Notes: generated by a model from the sequence alone, not told the origin. Numbered from the stretch's first letter, positions 22,691-33,934 are shown. The stretch: DNA of 64,000 bases from Liquidambar formosana (GCA_039720395.1 CM077832.1:20485607-20549606), one strand, 5' to 3'. Numbers and translations are program-made.

Positions 22691-23822
22691 AACAGAGGGA
22701 ATGCTCTGTTTGATAGGTCCGCCATGGTCGAAACGAGGCAACCCCTCTTCTTCTTCTCCTTTATCTCCTTTTTTTTTTTTTTTTTTTTTTAATTTAAGGT
22801 AACCCACCGCCATGGTTAGAGTGGGATCTAAACTCCAGATTTGCCTCTTATTAAGGCGACCCTTCTTCTTCTTCTTCATCCCTTGCTTCTTCTTCTTTCT
22901 TTTTTTCTTTTTTTTTTTTTTTTTTTTACCCCTTATTGTGACTTGCGACTACCCTGTTCAGTCTTCTTCTTCTTCATCTCTTTGTTTTTGTTTTTGTTTT
23001 TTTTTTTTTGGCCTCTGTTGAGGAGAAATGAAGACGCAAATTTGGAATTTAGATCCTATTCTGATGATGGTAGCCATAGATGCTAGCATCCACCTGTGTG
23101 ATTTGGAGAAGGCGTGAGAAGAGAGAGAAGGGGATTAGGAAACAACAAGGAAGAGAAGAGAGGGACAAGGAGCTGTGGCGGTGGGCTTTTAGCAGTGGGG
23201 AAAGGAAGAGAAGAAGTAGCAGCAACACACATGGCTGCCACCGATGACCCAAACAAACATAGTCGTGAGTCTGGTTTTTCAAGCTCCTCACTCTCTAGTC
23301 CAAATGATGCATTTTGGCTTCACTAAGGTCAAAATGGGTATTTTGAGCCAATATTTTCATGACGTCAGCAACCAATGTTAACGGCTTCCAATGGCGGGTT
23401 GACGGATGGGGTTAAGTGTAAATTATTTTCTAAAGTAAGAGAGGGCAATGTAATTTCAAAAAGTATAGGGGGTGTCAGTGTAATAGTTAATAAACACAGA
23501 GGGTGTAAATGTATTTTACCCTAAAATTTATGGGTGGTAATAACTGGCTCTTTTTACCTTTGATACATACTGTAGTAATGTCATATTGGGCTAAAGAGAA
23601 AACCCAATCAGGCTCACACTCGATAGTGAATGGGCTTAAGCTTAGCCATATCTATGACAATTCAAATGGGTTTGGTTGAGTGAAGCTCTTGCTAGCTTTG
23701 CTCGAGCTCAACATAACCATGTGCAACTAAGCAAATCATTTTTGGGTTTTCTTTAGAAAAAGTGGCAACTAAACAAAACTTGAGCGTTCCAAAACAATGC
23801 CTTTCCCATTCTGAGATGAGGA

Positions 23823-24167
23823 GGCTATTACCATCACAATAATTTCCAAGCACCTCCCAAATATATTTTTATTTTATGGTTTTATAAAGAATATAGAAGG
23901 TTTTCATGAAAATTAATCGCATTGTCTACTAAAAAACGTTATTTTGAACAATTTTATAAAACAAAATTTTTCCAAAATCTATCGTTTAAATAGAGTTTTT
24001 GGCCATTTTTCATTAAAAAAAATTATGTAAAAATAAAAAAGAGATTGTAAATGGCCAAAAAGTCTACTTGGACTTCGGGCCAGTTTTCATGAAAATCTTT
24101 TATATTTTCATAAAACCTTATAAGTTTTAAAATTAGTGGGAATGCTTTTTTTCTTTGTGGCAATAGC
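23823..24167. mobile_element. Fold-back element, relative of 9507-9936
   Basis: It begins AGGCTATTACCATCACAA and ends in the inverted relative TTGTGGCAATAGC, with inner arms TTTTCATGAAAATTAATCG and its counterpart GGCCAGTTTTCATGAAAAT. The TSD was not resolved. Confidence 0.6.
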
Positions 24168-24244
24168 ATGCCACATTTTAGATATAATCCCTATTTGAAC
24201 ATTTAAAGGAACATATTGATGCAAAATAAATTAGCGAAAGAATT

Positions 24245-24444
24245 AACCTTGAGGGGTGGATCGAGTAGTCTTTGAGTCTCTTGCCAAGTAATAAATTTTC
24301 GGTTCAACTTTCACCACTCTCTATTAAGGTCATACCCATAGACTTTCTCTTATAATTGTCCGGTGCATGTGAGACAGGAGGATTATATGTGCTCAGAGAG
24401 ATTAGTCGGATGTAAAGCATCTAGAATCTCCGGATAAAAAAAAA
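24245..24444 (+). mobile_element. tRNA-derived SINE
   Basis: A-box-like GGTGGATCGAGTAGTC and B-box-like GGTTCAACTTTCACC are followed by the family 3' region GATTAGTCGG and a terminal A run at 24435-24444. It is the same family as the SINEs at 11530 and 35419. Confidence 0.75.
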
Positions 24445-26604
24445 ACAACATAGCAAATGAATTTATGATAGATTGATAGCTGAATATCGCCGGAAGTCAA
24501 AATGACTTTTCAAACTTATAACGGCCTTAGTTTCGTTCGCTATTAAAGGTGACCTTTCCCCTGGTGCCACCCATAGCAAGTGCAATAGAGCTCTCATTTG
24601 TGAGAAAAACTTGTCCCATGACACATGGGAATGAATGAACTTAGAAAAAAATTTCTGTATGAGAGTATAGTTTTAAGTTATTGATCGTGATCCCATTCTC
24701 TTTAATAAAACTTAAAAATTTAAAATAAAATAAAAAAAGCTCTTTACCCTCTTTCGCAATTCTTGTTTTTGCCTATTTTTATTTCTTTTGTATTCGAATT
24801 TGTTCAGGAAGTCACCAACTAAGTTGTTTTAAGTTTATTAAAGTAGGATTATTTATTTATTTATTTATTTTTTGGGGGGACAATAGATAGAATATACATT
24901 TATTTCTAACTTTTAATATCAATAAATGAGTATCAATGATTCTCTATAAGTTTGAATCAGAGATCACCCACTTAACAAGTATGGAGAATATCACTAAACT
25001 ATCATGTCATTGACAATAAAAAAAGTTATTTGAACATACAATGTTTTGGCATTTACACCAACACGATCCTTTCCTCAGAAAGATACCTAAATATTATAGT
25101 TCATGTCAAAGTTTGGAAAAAACCTATCGAATCAATCTTCACCACAGCATGTCAAAACTTCTGTCACGAGGATTTTGAGATATCACGAACGTGAAATTTA
25201 TTACGCTGACGAGTGCTTGATATATGCTCATGGACTATCTGCAGTTACCAATTGAATTCTACCTACTTACCATTTATTTAACATGCATTGCACGTTGCAC
25301 TCGTGTATAGAAAACCATCGAGTGTTAAATTAATTTGTTGCTTATGTACGTAAGACATGATACAATCTGAGACGTTGATTTATTTGAGCTATGATACAAA
25401 CTTGTAGAATTAGTGGCTATTTGGTAAACTTAAAAACCTGATCAACTAAAAATAAGTTGGTTAGCTTTGTTTTCATACGGTTAGATAGGTCTTCTTCATT
25501 CTCTTTTTTTTTTTTTTCTTTTTTTTTTTCCCCTAATTTGTTCAACTCTAGCTATTTTAAAAACAAGACATAAACATTGTTTTCGTCAAACCAATTGTGA
25601 GTTGGTTTATTTAAAAACCATATAACAATTAAAAAATAGATCCAATCTGATTCAATTTTTACACTTCCCAAACAAGTCCTTACTATTTAGAATTGAACCC
25701 ATCGAGTCTATTCCTATTCCGAGTAAAGGCTTGCCACAAAGAGAGGTCACGGATATGTTGATTTCTGCCATAGTGCCATGGACATATATAATTGCATAAA
25801 TTTTGCACTTGCGTGATGTGAGAGGAGAGCGAGATGAAAAAACAAGTCATTTTATTAATATTTATTTCTTCTATATATATATATATATTAAGCTGAAGAC
25901 CTAAGTATAGACTTTTTGTTTTAAAGCAATTCTAGTGGTTTATGTTATTTTGACATCATAATTGATATTTTTTAACATGCTATAATGTTAAATGTTATAA
26001 TTTTATACGATATGCTCCAGTGATGCAAATATTAAAATTAAACACAAGATTTGAGGAGTGATGTATGACCCATTAAAATTGTAAGATAGAGTGATGATGT
26101 GGCATTATTTGGCATTGCTAGATCTTGTGCCAATTTGGCGAATTGGCATAAGATCTAGCATTTCCAAATTATAGCAACCCATTAATAATAGACAAGTTGA
26201 TCTATGGGTGGAGTTTGTGATGTTGTATCATTCCTTAATATATTAATGAAGTTTTATTTTGTTGATAAAAAAAAAATAAAAATAAAAATATATATATATA
26301 TATATAGACAAGTTGAAAGAGTTGCTATAGCCTAGAGTTTAGCAATACCTACCCATATAGACTATAGCACCACATTAGAGAAGAAAATTTTTTAGGTAAC
26401 AATGATATGGTTGATGTGATATAATTAGCTAATGGGGATATGAGATTGTTAAAGTAATTTTAGTCCTATAATCTTATTTTATTTAATTTTTATTGATCCA
26501 TGATACCACGTTACATGAAAATTGACTCCCATTGGTGGAGATGCTTTCACCTCAATTTGTTCTGGAATAATTAATTTGGACATACACAAGCTTGCGTCTG
26601 AGCT
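24445..26604. other. Non-coding interval containing diverged small-ORF upstream sequence
   Basis: No credible gene is seen. About 25030-25330 and 25697-25830 align, with many changes, to 10880-11230 and 11793-11930 of block A, which lie upstream of the small ORF. This suggests an older, third duplicate leading to the small ORF at 26998. The rest is AT-rich with TA runs (25873-25890, 26289-26305). Confidence 0.5.
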
Positions 26605-26997
26605 TTATTCATTACAACATCAGCAAGACTCGTCACAGCTGACATCAAAATCAGCATTGCATTAGCATTATTTGTTGAGGAGACGAAGGAGAAGATGTCA
26701 AAGTCCATAGGATATGATGACCACGGGATTATTGTTTTTAAAAGTTTTAATCCAACACCTCTCTCCCTCTCTCTTCTCTTCAAAGTATAAGAAAAACTTC
26801 CATTTGATCCTGATGCTACCCGTGATTTTTGACAAGATATTGTTTTGGTCTTTCCTTATACGTATTCTCATTTGAACTTCTCACCTGGGTGGCCATGTCA
26901 TATATACACTTGTTGGAGTAATATATTCTCAAACAATTTATGCCATTTAGTCATTAAGATTAAAAGAAAAAATCTCTAGTATTATTCTGCACACATC

Positions 26998-27150
26998 ATG
27001 TCAGTTTCAATAGAAGCTCTGGCAATGGCCGGCGTGAATTTTCTTGAATGCAATATGGAGATGGAGGAATGGGCGGAGTCACCGCCTGAGAAGATTTACA
27101 GTGAAGAAGAGAGAGAGAGAGAGCTGAAAAAGTATTTAATTCATTATTAA
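26998..27150 (+). CDS. Small uncharacterised protein, SIEALAMAG family, member D (50 aa)
   Basis: ATG at 26998 starts MSVSIEALAMAG, then NFLECNMEMEEWAE, an acidic tail with a GA microsatellite (ERERELKK) and a stop at 27148-27150. The first 25 residues match member C closely, but the PPPHLL segment is degraded to PPEKIY. The truncation may be real or a result of the repeat shifting the frame. Upstream sequence is shared with locus C. The gene lies about 950 bases before the intact CYP79. I do not recognise a function; it could be a decaying copy. Confidence 0.4.
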   Translation: MSVSIEALAMAGVNFLECNMEMEEWAESPPEKIYSEEERERELKKYLIHY

Positions 27151-27333
27151 CTTTGAGAACAGTTGGTGCATATATATACAAGAGCATTAGTCAGTTAGAT
27201 TCTAACTAATAGATGTAACGTATGGGTGAAATAGCATAATCCATGACATAAATTCAAATCTAGCAAGTGGGAAAGAAAAATGTGGAAACTGGGATTAGAA
27301 TAGAATGAGAAAAGGAAATAAATAAGATTGGAA

Positions 27334-27814
27334 ACATTTGTAAACGAGTACGTGATGTAGGATAAATTTGATAGTTTCGTCCACTTGGTTGACATGGATT
27401 TCCTTTTTTGAATTCAAACAAAAGTGATGCACGTTTTTCATTGATTTCGATTTGTCGTCAACACATGGATTCCTGTTTCAACTCGAAATTACATTTGTAA
27501 ACGAGTACATGATGTAGGATAAATTTGATATATAGTTTCATCCACTTCGTTGACATGGATTTCCTTTTTTGAATTCAAACACAAGTGATGCATGTTTTTC
27601 ATTGATTTCGATTTGTCGTCGTCAACATGACATGGATTCCTCTTTCAAAGCGAAATTATGTTTGTTAACGAGTACGTGATGTAGGATAATTTGATAGTTT
27701 CGTCCACTTGGTTGACATGGATTTCCTTTTTTGAATTCAAACAAAAGTGATGCACGTTTTTCATTGATTTCGATTTGTCGTCAGCACATGGATTCCTGTT
27801 TCAAATCGAAATTA
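27334..27814 (+). repeat. Three tandem repeats of about 160 bp upstream of the intact CYP79
   Basis: Units start at 27334, 27491 and 27658 with ACATTTGTAAACGAG-like sequence and are 157, 167 and about 157 bases long. Each contains GAGTACGTGATG or a close variant, TTGACATGGATTTCC and CATTGATTTCGATTTGTCG. They end about 280 bases before the CYP79 start codon. Each unit carries a TTGAC (W-box core) and an ACGT-type motif, so they could act as repeated regulatory modules. Block A lacks them, because homology begins only 24 bases before its start codon. Confidence 0.9.
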
Positions 27815-27999
27815 ATTTTCATTCTCTCCAAACGTATTGAATGGTCAATTGATCTTTTCAGAGATGAGAAAAAAGGTAAATTTGATAGTTTTGTCCACTG
27901 GGTGGAAAAATTAATCGGAAGAGCAGTATTTTCCATAACATTTTCATAGCCTTTTTTATTTTTTATTTTTGATAAATGGATTTCACTTTGGTTGGCATG

Positions 28000-28007
28000 T
28001 ATAAATA
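28000..28007 (+). promoter_or_regulatory. TATA box of the intact CYP79
   Basis: TATAAATA lies 97 bases before the start codon, a suitable distance for a plant core promoter with a leader of about 60-65 bases. It is absent from the corresponding place of block A. Confidence 0.6.
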
Positions 28008-28096
28008 AGCGACCTACATTCGTGTTAAACGTACCCTCTGCCGCGTTACTCTTCTTAATGCGTAAACCCTAAGCTTTAAACCTTTTAGAGCACAAT

Positions 28097-31000
28097 ATGG
28101 CCATCTCTATCGCTTCAACAGCCCTGCTAGGCACCTCCTCCTCCTCCTCCTCCTCCTCCTCCTCCTCCTCCACCACCACCACCACCACCACCATCACCAC
28201 TACTCTACTTCTCTTTACTTTCATCTTTTTCATCAACAAATTAAAACTCCGACTGAACCCCGCTAGCAAAACGGCAAAGCAACTGCCTCTCCCTCCTGGA
28301 CCCGCTCCATGGCCTTTCATCGGGAACGTCCCCGAAATGTTAAGAAACAAACCCACATTCCGTTGGATACACCGCATTATGAAGGAAATGAATACCGAAA
28401 TAGCTTGCATTCGTCTAGGGAATGTCCATGTGATTCCAGTGACGTGTCCAAAGATTGCCCTAGAAATCTTGAGGAACCAAGACGCCAATTTCGCGTCAAG
28501 GCCACTTACTATGGCCACCCACACCTTCAGCGGCGGGTACTTGACAGCAAACTTTTCACCCTACGGCGAGCAATGGAAGAAAATGAGAAAAGCATTGACT
28601 TCAGAAATAATTTCTCCAGCGAGGCACCGATGGCTCCACGGCAAAAGAGTGGAGGAGGCAGACAACCTCGTCAGGTATGTCTATAATACGAGCATGAGCC
28701 CTTCCAGGAACCTAAACCTCAGAACAGTGACTCGACAATACACCGGGAATGTCATAAGGAGATTAATGTTCGATAAGAGATATTTTGGGGAGGGAAGGAA
28801 AGATGGAGGACCTGGAATTGAAGAGGAAGAGCATGTTGATGCGCTTTTTTGGGGGCTTAGTTACCTCTACTCGTTTTGTATTTCGGATTATTTTCCTTGG
28901 TTGACAGGGCTTGACCTTGATGGCCATGGAAAAGTTGTGAAAGAGGTTGATGGGATTATAAATAAATATCATGAGCCTATAATCAACGAGAGGATCCAAC
29001 AGTGGAAGGATTTCAAGGCTAATAATAATGGTGTTGAAAAGGAGAACCAAGACTTGCTTGATGTTCTTATCAACCTTAAGGATGCTAAGGGGAAGCCATT
29101 GCTGACACCAGAAGAGATCAAAGCGCAAACCACTGTGAGATCATCTTTCTTTCTCAAATTTTTAACTTTTTTTCACATAAATATTTAGGGATAATTTTCA
29201 CATATATGCTGCTTAGTGCTCCCTCTATCGTACAAAGATAAACCAAGTTTGATAAAATACGTAGCTTAAGAAAAATCATTATTGCATTGACTTCTTATTT
29301 ACTCCCTCTGTTTCAAGTTGACTATCTCCTTTGAAAAAATACAATTTTAAGGAAATCCTATTAAATGCTTTTACATCAATGCATATGTTTTGATATTTCA
29401 ATTTTGCCCTCAAGTGTGCAAAACATTAGAAAAAAAGATAATACATTTTTAAGGGTATTTTAGGAAATGAATAAAAAAGAACTAATAACTTTTAAAATAT
29501 GACAATAATTTTAAAACATCTCAAAAAGGAAAAAGAAAGTAGATCACTTTTTTAGGAATGGAGGGAATAATAAATTTCATACACTATATTTCCAAAATAT
29601 CCTCTCTTATATACTGATTGTTATTGGGTTGTGTGAAAAGTAATTGTTAAAATAAGAAAGGGTAGTACAACAAAATCCAAGAAAAATATGATTTGACTTT
29701 CTAAAATAGCCAAACATTTTGAGACAAAAAAAGTTGTAAAAGTAGCCTATCTTTGTGGCACGAAGAGAGTATATGAGATGAATTTATTTTTTTGGCATTC
29801 ACAATAGTTTTAAAAAAGGAAAAGAAAAAGAACTCAAATATTATTGTCTCAGTCCTACTTTGTTAAATCAGAGCACATTTATTCTTTTAGACGTGGTACA
29901 ATTAATGTTTGTTCAGTTCAGAAAATAAGAACTATAGATTTTCACTAATGGGATAACGAGGGTATATTGGAAAGATAAAATTAAACAAGGAGATGTTCAT
30001 AAATTAATTGCATATTATATATATCTAGGAGTTTTGTCAAAGAAATCTAATAAAGTGGGACATTGAAAGTAGTTTCTAATTTGCTATTGCCACATTAGCC
30101 AGCAAGAGAAGTGAGACATAATTTTTTTTCACATATAATATACTAATATAGTAGTTGTCTATATGTCCGATGCCACAATATTAATTAGCACAACATATTA
30201 ACAGTATATGTTTAAATGATAGTACATTAATTGGTGTACGTTTTTTTTTTTTTATAAGCCATTAATTGGTGTACGTGGCAACTTACAAGAAAATTTTAAA
30301 ATTAACCCCCTACTCCTTCCGGTTAGAAGCCTATCTGTAATATATATATATATATATATAGATAATAACACTCTCTCTCCTATTCAGTTTCGCCTTTCCT
30401 GATTAAGACAAATATTTGTGTGTGTATCAAAAAAAAAAAAAAAAAGTCCCTTTTTTTTTTTTTTTTTTTCCTGTATTCTATTTGTGTCAATTAAATTTCA
30501 CTACTTCTATCTCTGCTGATAATTTCAGGAGATTATGATGGCGGCAGTGGATAATCCAGCAAATGCAGTAGAATGGGCAATGGCAGAAATGATAAACCAA
30601 CCGGAGTTACTTGAAAAAGCCACAGAAGAATTGGACAGAGTCGTTGGAAAGGAAAGACTAGTCCAAGAATCCGATATCCCTCAACTCAATTTCGTGAAGG
30701 CATGCGCCAGAGAGGCTTTCCGCCTCCATCCCATCGCACCCTTCAACGTTCCTCATGTGGCCATGTCCGACACAACTGTCGCCGGCTATTTCATTCCAAA
30801 GGGAAGCCACATGCTTCTGAGCCGAATGGGAATCGGCCGAAACCCTAAAGTCTGGGATGAGCCGCTCAAGTTTAAACCCGAACGCCACCTGACCGATCCA
30901 TGCACAGAAGTAGTGCTCACTGAGCCAGATTTGCGCCTCATATCGTTCAGCACTGGTAGGCGTGGGTGTATTGCTGCTACACTTGGGACGGCAATGACTG

Positions 31001-31161
31001 TTATGCTGTTGGGAAGGCTTCTTCAAGGGTTTACTTGGAGTGCACCACCCAATGTTTCTGGCATCAATCTTGCTGAGGCAGAAAATGATATTTTTCTTGC
31101 TAAACCATTGATTGCTCATGCCAAACCCCGCCTGCCTCTCCATTTGTACCCTGGAAACTAG
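28097..31161 (+). CDS. CYP79: Cytochrome P450 CYP79 family amino acid N-monooxygenase (intact, 556 aa)
   Basis: Exons are 28097-29134 (346 codons) and 30529-31161 (210 codons and stop). The intron is phase 0 with GT/AG borders (ACT|GTGAGA, TTTCAG|GAG). CYP79 enzymes sit on the ER and convert an amino acid to its aldoxime by two N-hydroxylations, the entry step to cyanogenic glucosides, glucosinolates and related nitriles. Visible marks are a Ser/Thr run and hydrophobic anchor, then the proline hinge [14 protein letters not shown]. The I-helix has DNPANA (354-359), replacing the usual acid-Thr pair as in CYP79s. ExxR is at 408-411 and PERH at 463-466. The heme loop SFSTGRRGC is at 485-493, with the Cys ligand at 493. 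All are family hallmarks. The amino acid substrate cannot be read from the sequence. The pseudogene at 4688 is its duplicate. Confidence 0.95.
28135..28200 (+). repeat. Coding microsatellite (TCC)n-(ACC)n in CYP79 exon 1
   Basis: Runs of TCC then ACC triplets encode a stretch of serine followed by threonine just before the hydrophobic anchor. The block A copy has the CAC/CAT version with a different length, so this part of the protein varies by repeat slippage. Confidence 0.9.
29219..29769. mobile_element. Nested Stowaway-like MITEs in the intact CYP79 intron
   Basis: An outer element (CTCCCTCTATCG...CACGAAGAGAG) contains an inner one at about 29302-29567 (CTCCCTCTG...GGAGGGAA). This is the same arrangement as at 6552-7089. 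They form a large part of the 1394-base intron. Confidence 0.65.
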
Positions 31162-31218
31162 TCACTGCAACGTTTTGGATCAATAGTCGGGGTGAATTTT
31201 GTCCACGTACAAAAAATA

Positions 31219-31482
31219 CTCCCTCCGTTCTTAAATAAGTGATTTTTTTTTTTTTTTTTGGTTGTTTCAAAATTATTGTCACATTTCAAAAGTCATTGGT
31301 TCCTTTTGATTCATTTCCTAAAATACCCTTAAAAATGTACTATCTCTTTTTCGAATGTTTTGCACACTTGAGGGTAAAATTAGAATCTCAAAACATATGC
31401 ATTAATGTTAAAGTATTTAATAGGATTTCCTTAAGAAATGTTTTTTTTTTCAAAAAGGACAATCAATTTGAAACAAAAGGAG
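31219..31482. mobile_element. Stowaway-like MITE downstream of the intact CYP79
   Basis: It starts TA-CTCCCTCCGTTC and ends AAACAAAAGGAG-TA. It lies 57 bases after the stop codon and so probably overlaps the 3' UTR or polyadenylation region. Its block A counterpart is 8495-8756. Confidence 0.7.
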
Positions 31483-31892
31483 TAAATAATTGAGGTGACA
31501 ATTCAATAAATTGTACAAGATATATTGAGCTTATAATTTATAAGTGCTTGAGTTTTTCAATTTCAGAATAACTAATCATATTTATATAGATATATATATA
31601 TATATATATAGGTCAACTGAGCACGAGCTAATATAACTTATATCAACTAAACATGTATTGAGCACATCCTATTTGTATTAGAATTATATCTCATGCATTA
31701 GTGAGTTACAAGGTATATTAAAACAATTCACATTCATGGTACAATCCCTAATATATGCAGCACATGCTCACCTAACCGGATTATGAATATAAATATTATA
31801 CTTGAATGAGTTAAATTGGTATCAGGATGTTGCCTCATTAAGTGTAAACTTAGGTTTGGGATGTTGCTGAAAGGATTGCCAATTTCTTCATC

Positions 31893-32326
31893 GAGGGCGA
31901 CTAATGCAACCCCCAACTTTACTTGTAAACCCTACTTCTTTTCACTTCTTAAGGTTCTATGTAAAAATATAAAGGGTATTCATGAAATTGGGCACGTGGT
32001 CAACTAGAAAACATTATTTTGAACAACTTTGTAGAAGATTGATTTTTTTTTTTTTTTTTTTTTCAAAATCTATCATTTAAGATAAATTTTTGGTCATTTA
32101 CAGTTCCTTCATTTTTACAGAAACGAAAATTATAAATCGCTGAAAAGTCCACTTAAATAAATTTTGAAAAAACTTTCTTTTACAAAGTTGTTCAAAATGA
32201 TGTTTTCTAATGAACATGACGGCCAATTTTCATGAAAACATTTTATATATTCATAAAATTTTGAAAAATTTAAAATAAATGAGGTGTACAAATAAAGTTG
32301 AAGAGTTGCAATTAATAGCCTCCTTC
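31893..32326. mobile_element. Fold-back MITE, Mutator-like (block B copy)
   Basis: It has GAGGGCGACTAATGCAACC at the left and an inverted relative at the right. The flanks TTTCTTCATC and TTTCTCCATT are a diverged version of the TSD that is still perfect at 9507-9936 in block A. Confidence 0.7.
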
Positions 32327-32419
32327 TTTCTCCATTTGGGTCATGTGGGATGCCTCGGCAACTTAGGTTGGGGATGTTACCCAAGGGAACCCCAATTCCT
32401 CCATCTAGGCCATCGCACC

Positions 32420-32980
32420 TAGGGGTGCAAATCGGTCCGGGCCGGTCCGGGCCAGAGGTGTTTCTAGACCAGACCGAACTAATTCGGGACTTCAAAATTT
32501 GTCCCAGAATCGGACCGATTTAGGCTTAGACCGGGACCGGGACTGGACCGAAAAATTCGGTCCGGGCTGGTCCGGTTCTTGGTTTGTTTGTTTTTTTTTT
32601 TTTTTTTTTGTTTTTTGTTTTTTTGTTTTTGTTTTTGGTTTTTTTTTTCTTTTTTGTTTTAGTTTTGTTTTTGGTAAAAGGTAAGAAATTTATTGAATAA
32701 GAATTATTATTCATTGAATAATACTTATTTATTGAGTATAATACATTAATATTAACATATAATTATATATCTAATCATATATATATATAGATATATAGAT
32801 ATATATATATTTTTTTTTTTTTTTTTTGGAATTCGGGAATTCGGTCCGGTTCGGGACTGAAAACCCTAAACCGTGGCCCGGACCGAAGTAATTCGGGACT
32901 TAAAATTTTGGACCAGAACCGGACCGAATTGCACGGAACGGTCCGGTCCTCGGGTCTACCCGAACCATTTTGCACCCCTA
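32420..32980. mobile_element. Non-autonomous hAT element, TAGGGGTGCAAATCGG family
   Basis: Ends TAGGGGTGCAAATCGG and ATTTTGCACCCCTA are flanked by a perfect 8-base TSD ATCGCACC (32412-32419 and 32981-32988). Block A has the empty site (ATCACATCTGG). Subterminal parts are rich in GGTCCGG and CGGACCG and the core is T-rich then AT-rich. There is no transposase. It is 561 bases, the same family as 17772-18495. Confidence 0.93.
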
Positions 32981-33002
32981 ATCGCACCTAGGCAAACTGA
33001 AA

Positions 33003-33934
33003 GGGAGCGGCTATTGCAACCCTCCAAACATATCAGTTGCCCCCACTTGATTTCCCCACCCCCCAAATTTACATACCCGCCCCTCTCAAAGACTAAAATA
33101 CCCCTCCTTTTAAATAACCCCTAACCCTTCTCACCTACCCCACTCCCCCACACAACAGCCCCGATCTAGAAGGGCGACGGCGACGGGGACGATGAGAAAG
33201 GGCGACAACGACTCTTCTTCTCCTCTTCCCTTTTTTTTTTTTTTTTTTTTTTTTCCTTTGCTAGTTAAATCTGTATGTTTTCTAGCAAGGGAGGTTTTTT
33301 TTTTTCAAAACCTCCATTTTTTCCGGAAAAGGAGGTTCTTCCTCTTCTCTCTTCTTCTCCTCTTCTTTCTTTCTTTCTGTGTTTTTTTTTTTTTTTTTTT
33401 CCCTCTACTGGTCAGATCTGTGTGTTTTTCGGCAATGGAGGTTTTTTTTTTCAAAACCTTCATTTTTTTTTGGCAAGAGAAGTTCTTCTTCTTCAAAACC
33501 TCCATTTTTTCCGCCGACAGGAGGGAAGAGAAAGAAAAGGAAAAAAATAAAAGAGGGCTGCTGACGGGAGGGAAGAGGAGAAGAAAAAAAAAAAAAAAAA
33601 AGAAGAAGAGGGTTGCCGACAAGAGGGAGGGGAAGGAGGGCTGCCAACGAGAGAGGGGTGCGAGAGAGGGGTTTCGGCCAAAAAAAAAAAAAAAAAAAAA
33701 GAAGAGGAGAGAAGAAGAGGGAAGAGGAGGAAGGAAGAAGAGGGGTGCGTTTGCCTCACAGTCACCCGTGGGGTAGGATGTCAGAGAAAGTTGCCAGACT
33801 TATGGGAGAGGGGTGCAGGAGAGGGGATGGGTGAGGGTACTTAAGCCCTTTTTAGTAATTTTATATAATAATTTTTTTAATTAAAAAATATGGGGGGCAA
33901 CTTATAGGTTTGGGGGGTTGCAATAACCGTTCCC
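33003..33934. mobile_element. Mutator-like element with a pyrimidine/purine mirror interior
   Basis: Inverted ends of about 45 bases start GGGAGCGGCTATTGCAACC at the left and GGGAACGGTTATTGCAACC at the right. A perfect 9-base TSD, AAACTGAAA, is at 32994-33002 and 33935-33943. Block A has the empty site. The left interior (33200-33515) is pyrimidine-rich and the right (33520-33770) purine-rich, so the transcript could form a long hairpin. A segment with AGATCTGTGTGTTTTTC and AAAACCTCCATTTTTTCC is locally duplicated. There is no transposase. Confidence 0.92.

Larger units (their letters stand above)
21662..23521. mobile_element. Mutator-like element (MULE), possibly carrying a gene fragment
   Basis: Long inverted termini of about 100 bases begin GGGTAAAATACAT on both ends, with a perfect 9-base TSD TAAAATTTA (21653-21661 and 23522-23530), diagnostic of Mutator-like elements. 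There is no transposase. The interior is strongly strand-asymmetric, with homopurine and homopyrimidine blocks. It contains three tandem copies of a unit with GGCAGTGGGGGGAGGCAC. A short gene-like fragment lies at 21913-22020. The many open frames here are low-complexity and not credible proteins. Confidence 0.9.

Noticed and set aside
22144..23291. Several open frames of 60-150 codons on both strands
   Set aside because: They are Phe/Ser- or Lys/Arg/Glu-rich readings of homopurine and homopyrimidine tracts inside the MULE, with no domain.
27334..27814. CRISPR-like direct repeats
   Set aside because: Units are about 160 bases with no short repeat/unique spacer pattern, and this is plant nuclear DNA; it is a promoter minisatellite.
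28069..28524. Minus-strand frame with a long Glu/Val run over CYP79 exon 1
   Set aside because: It is the antisense of the coding microsatellite and of the real exon; the poly-Glu is a by-product of TCC triplets.
33192..33834. Open frames up to 194 codons inside the MULE at 33003
   Set aside because: Same cause: strand-asymmetric low-complexity DNA, overlapping frames on both strands.
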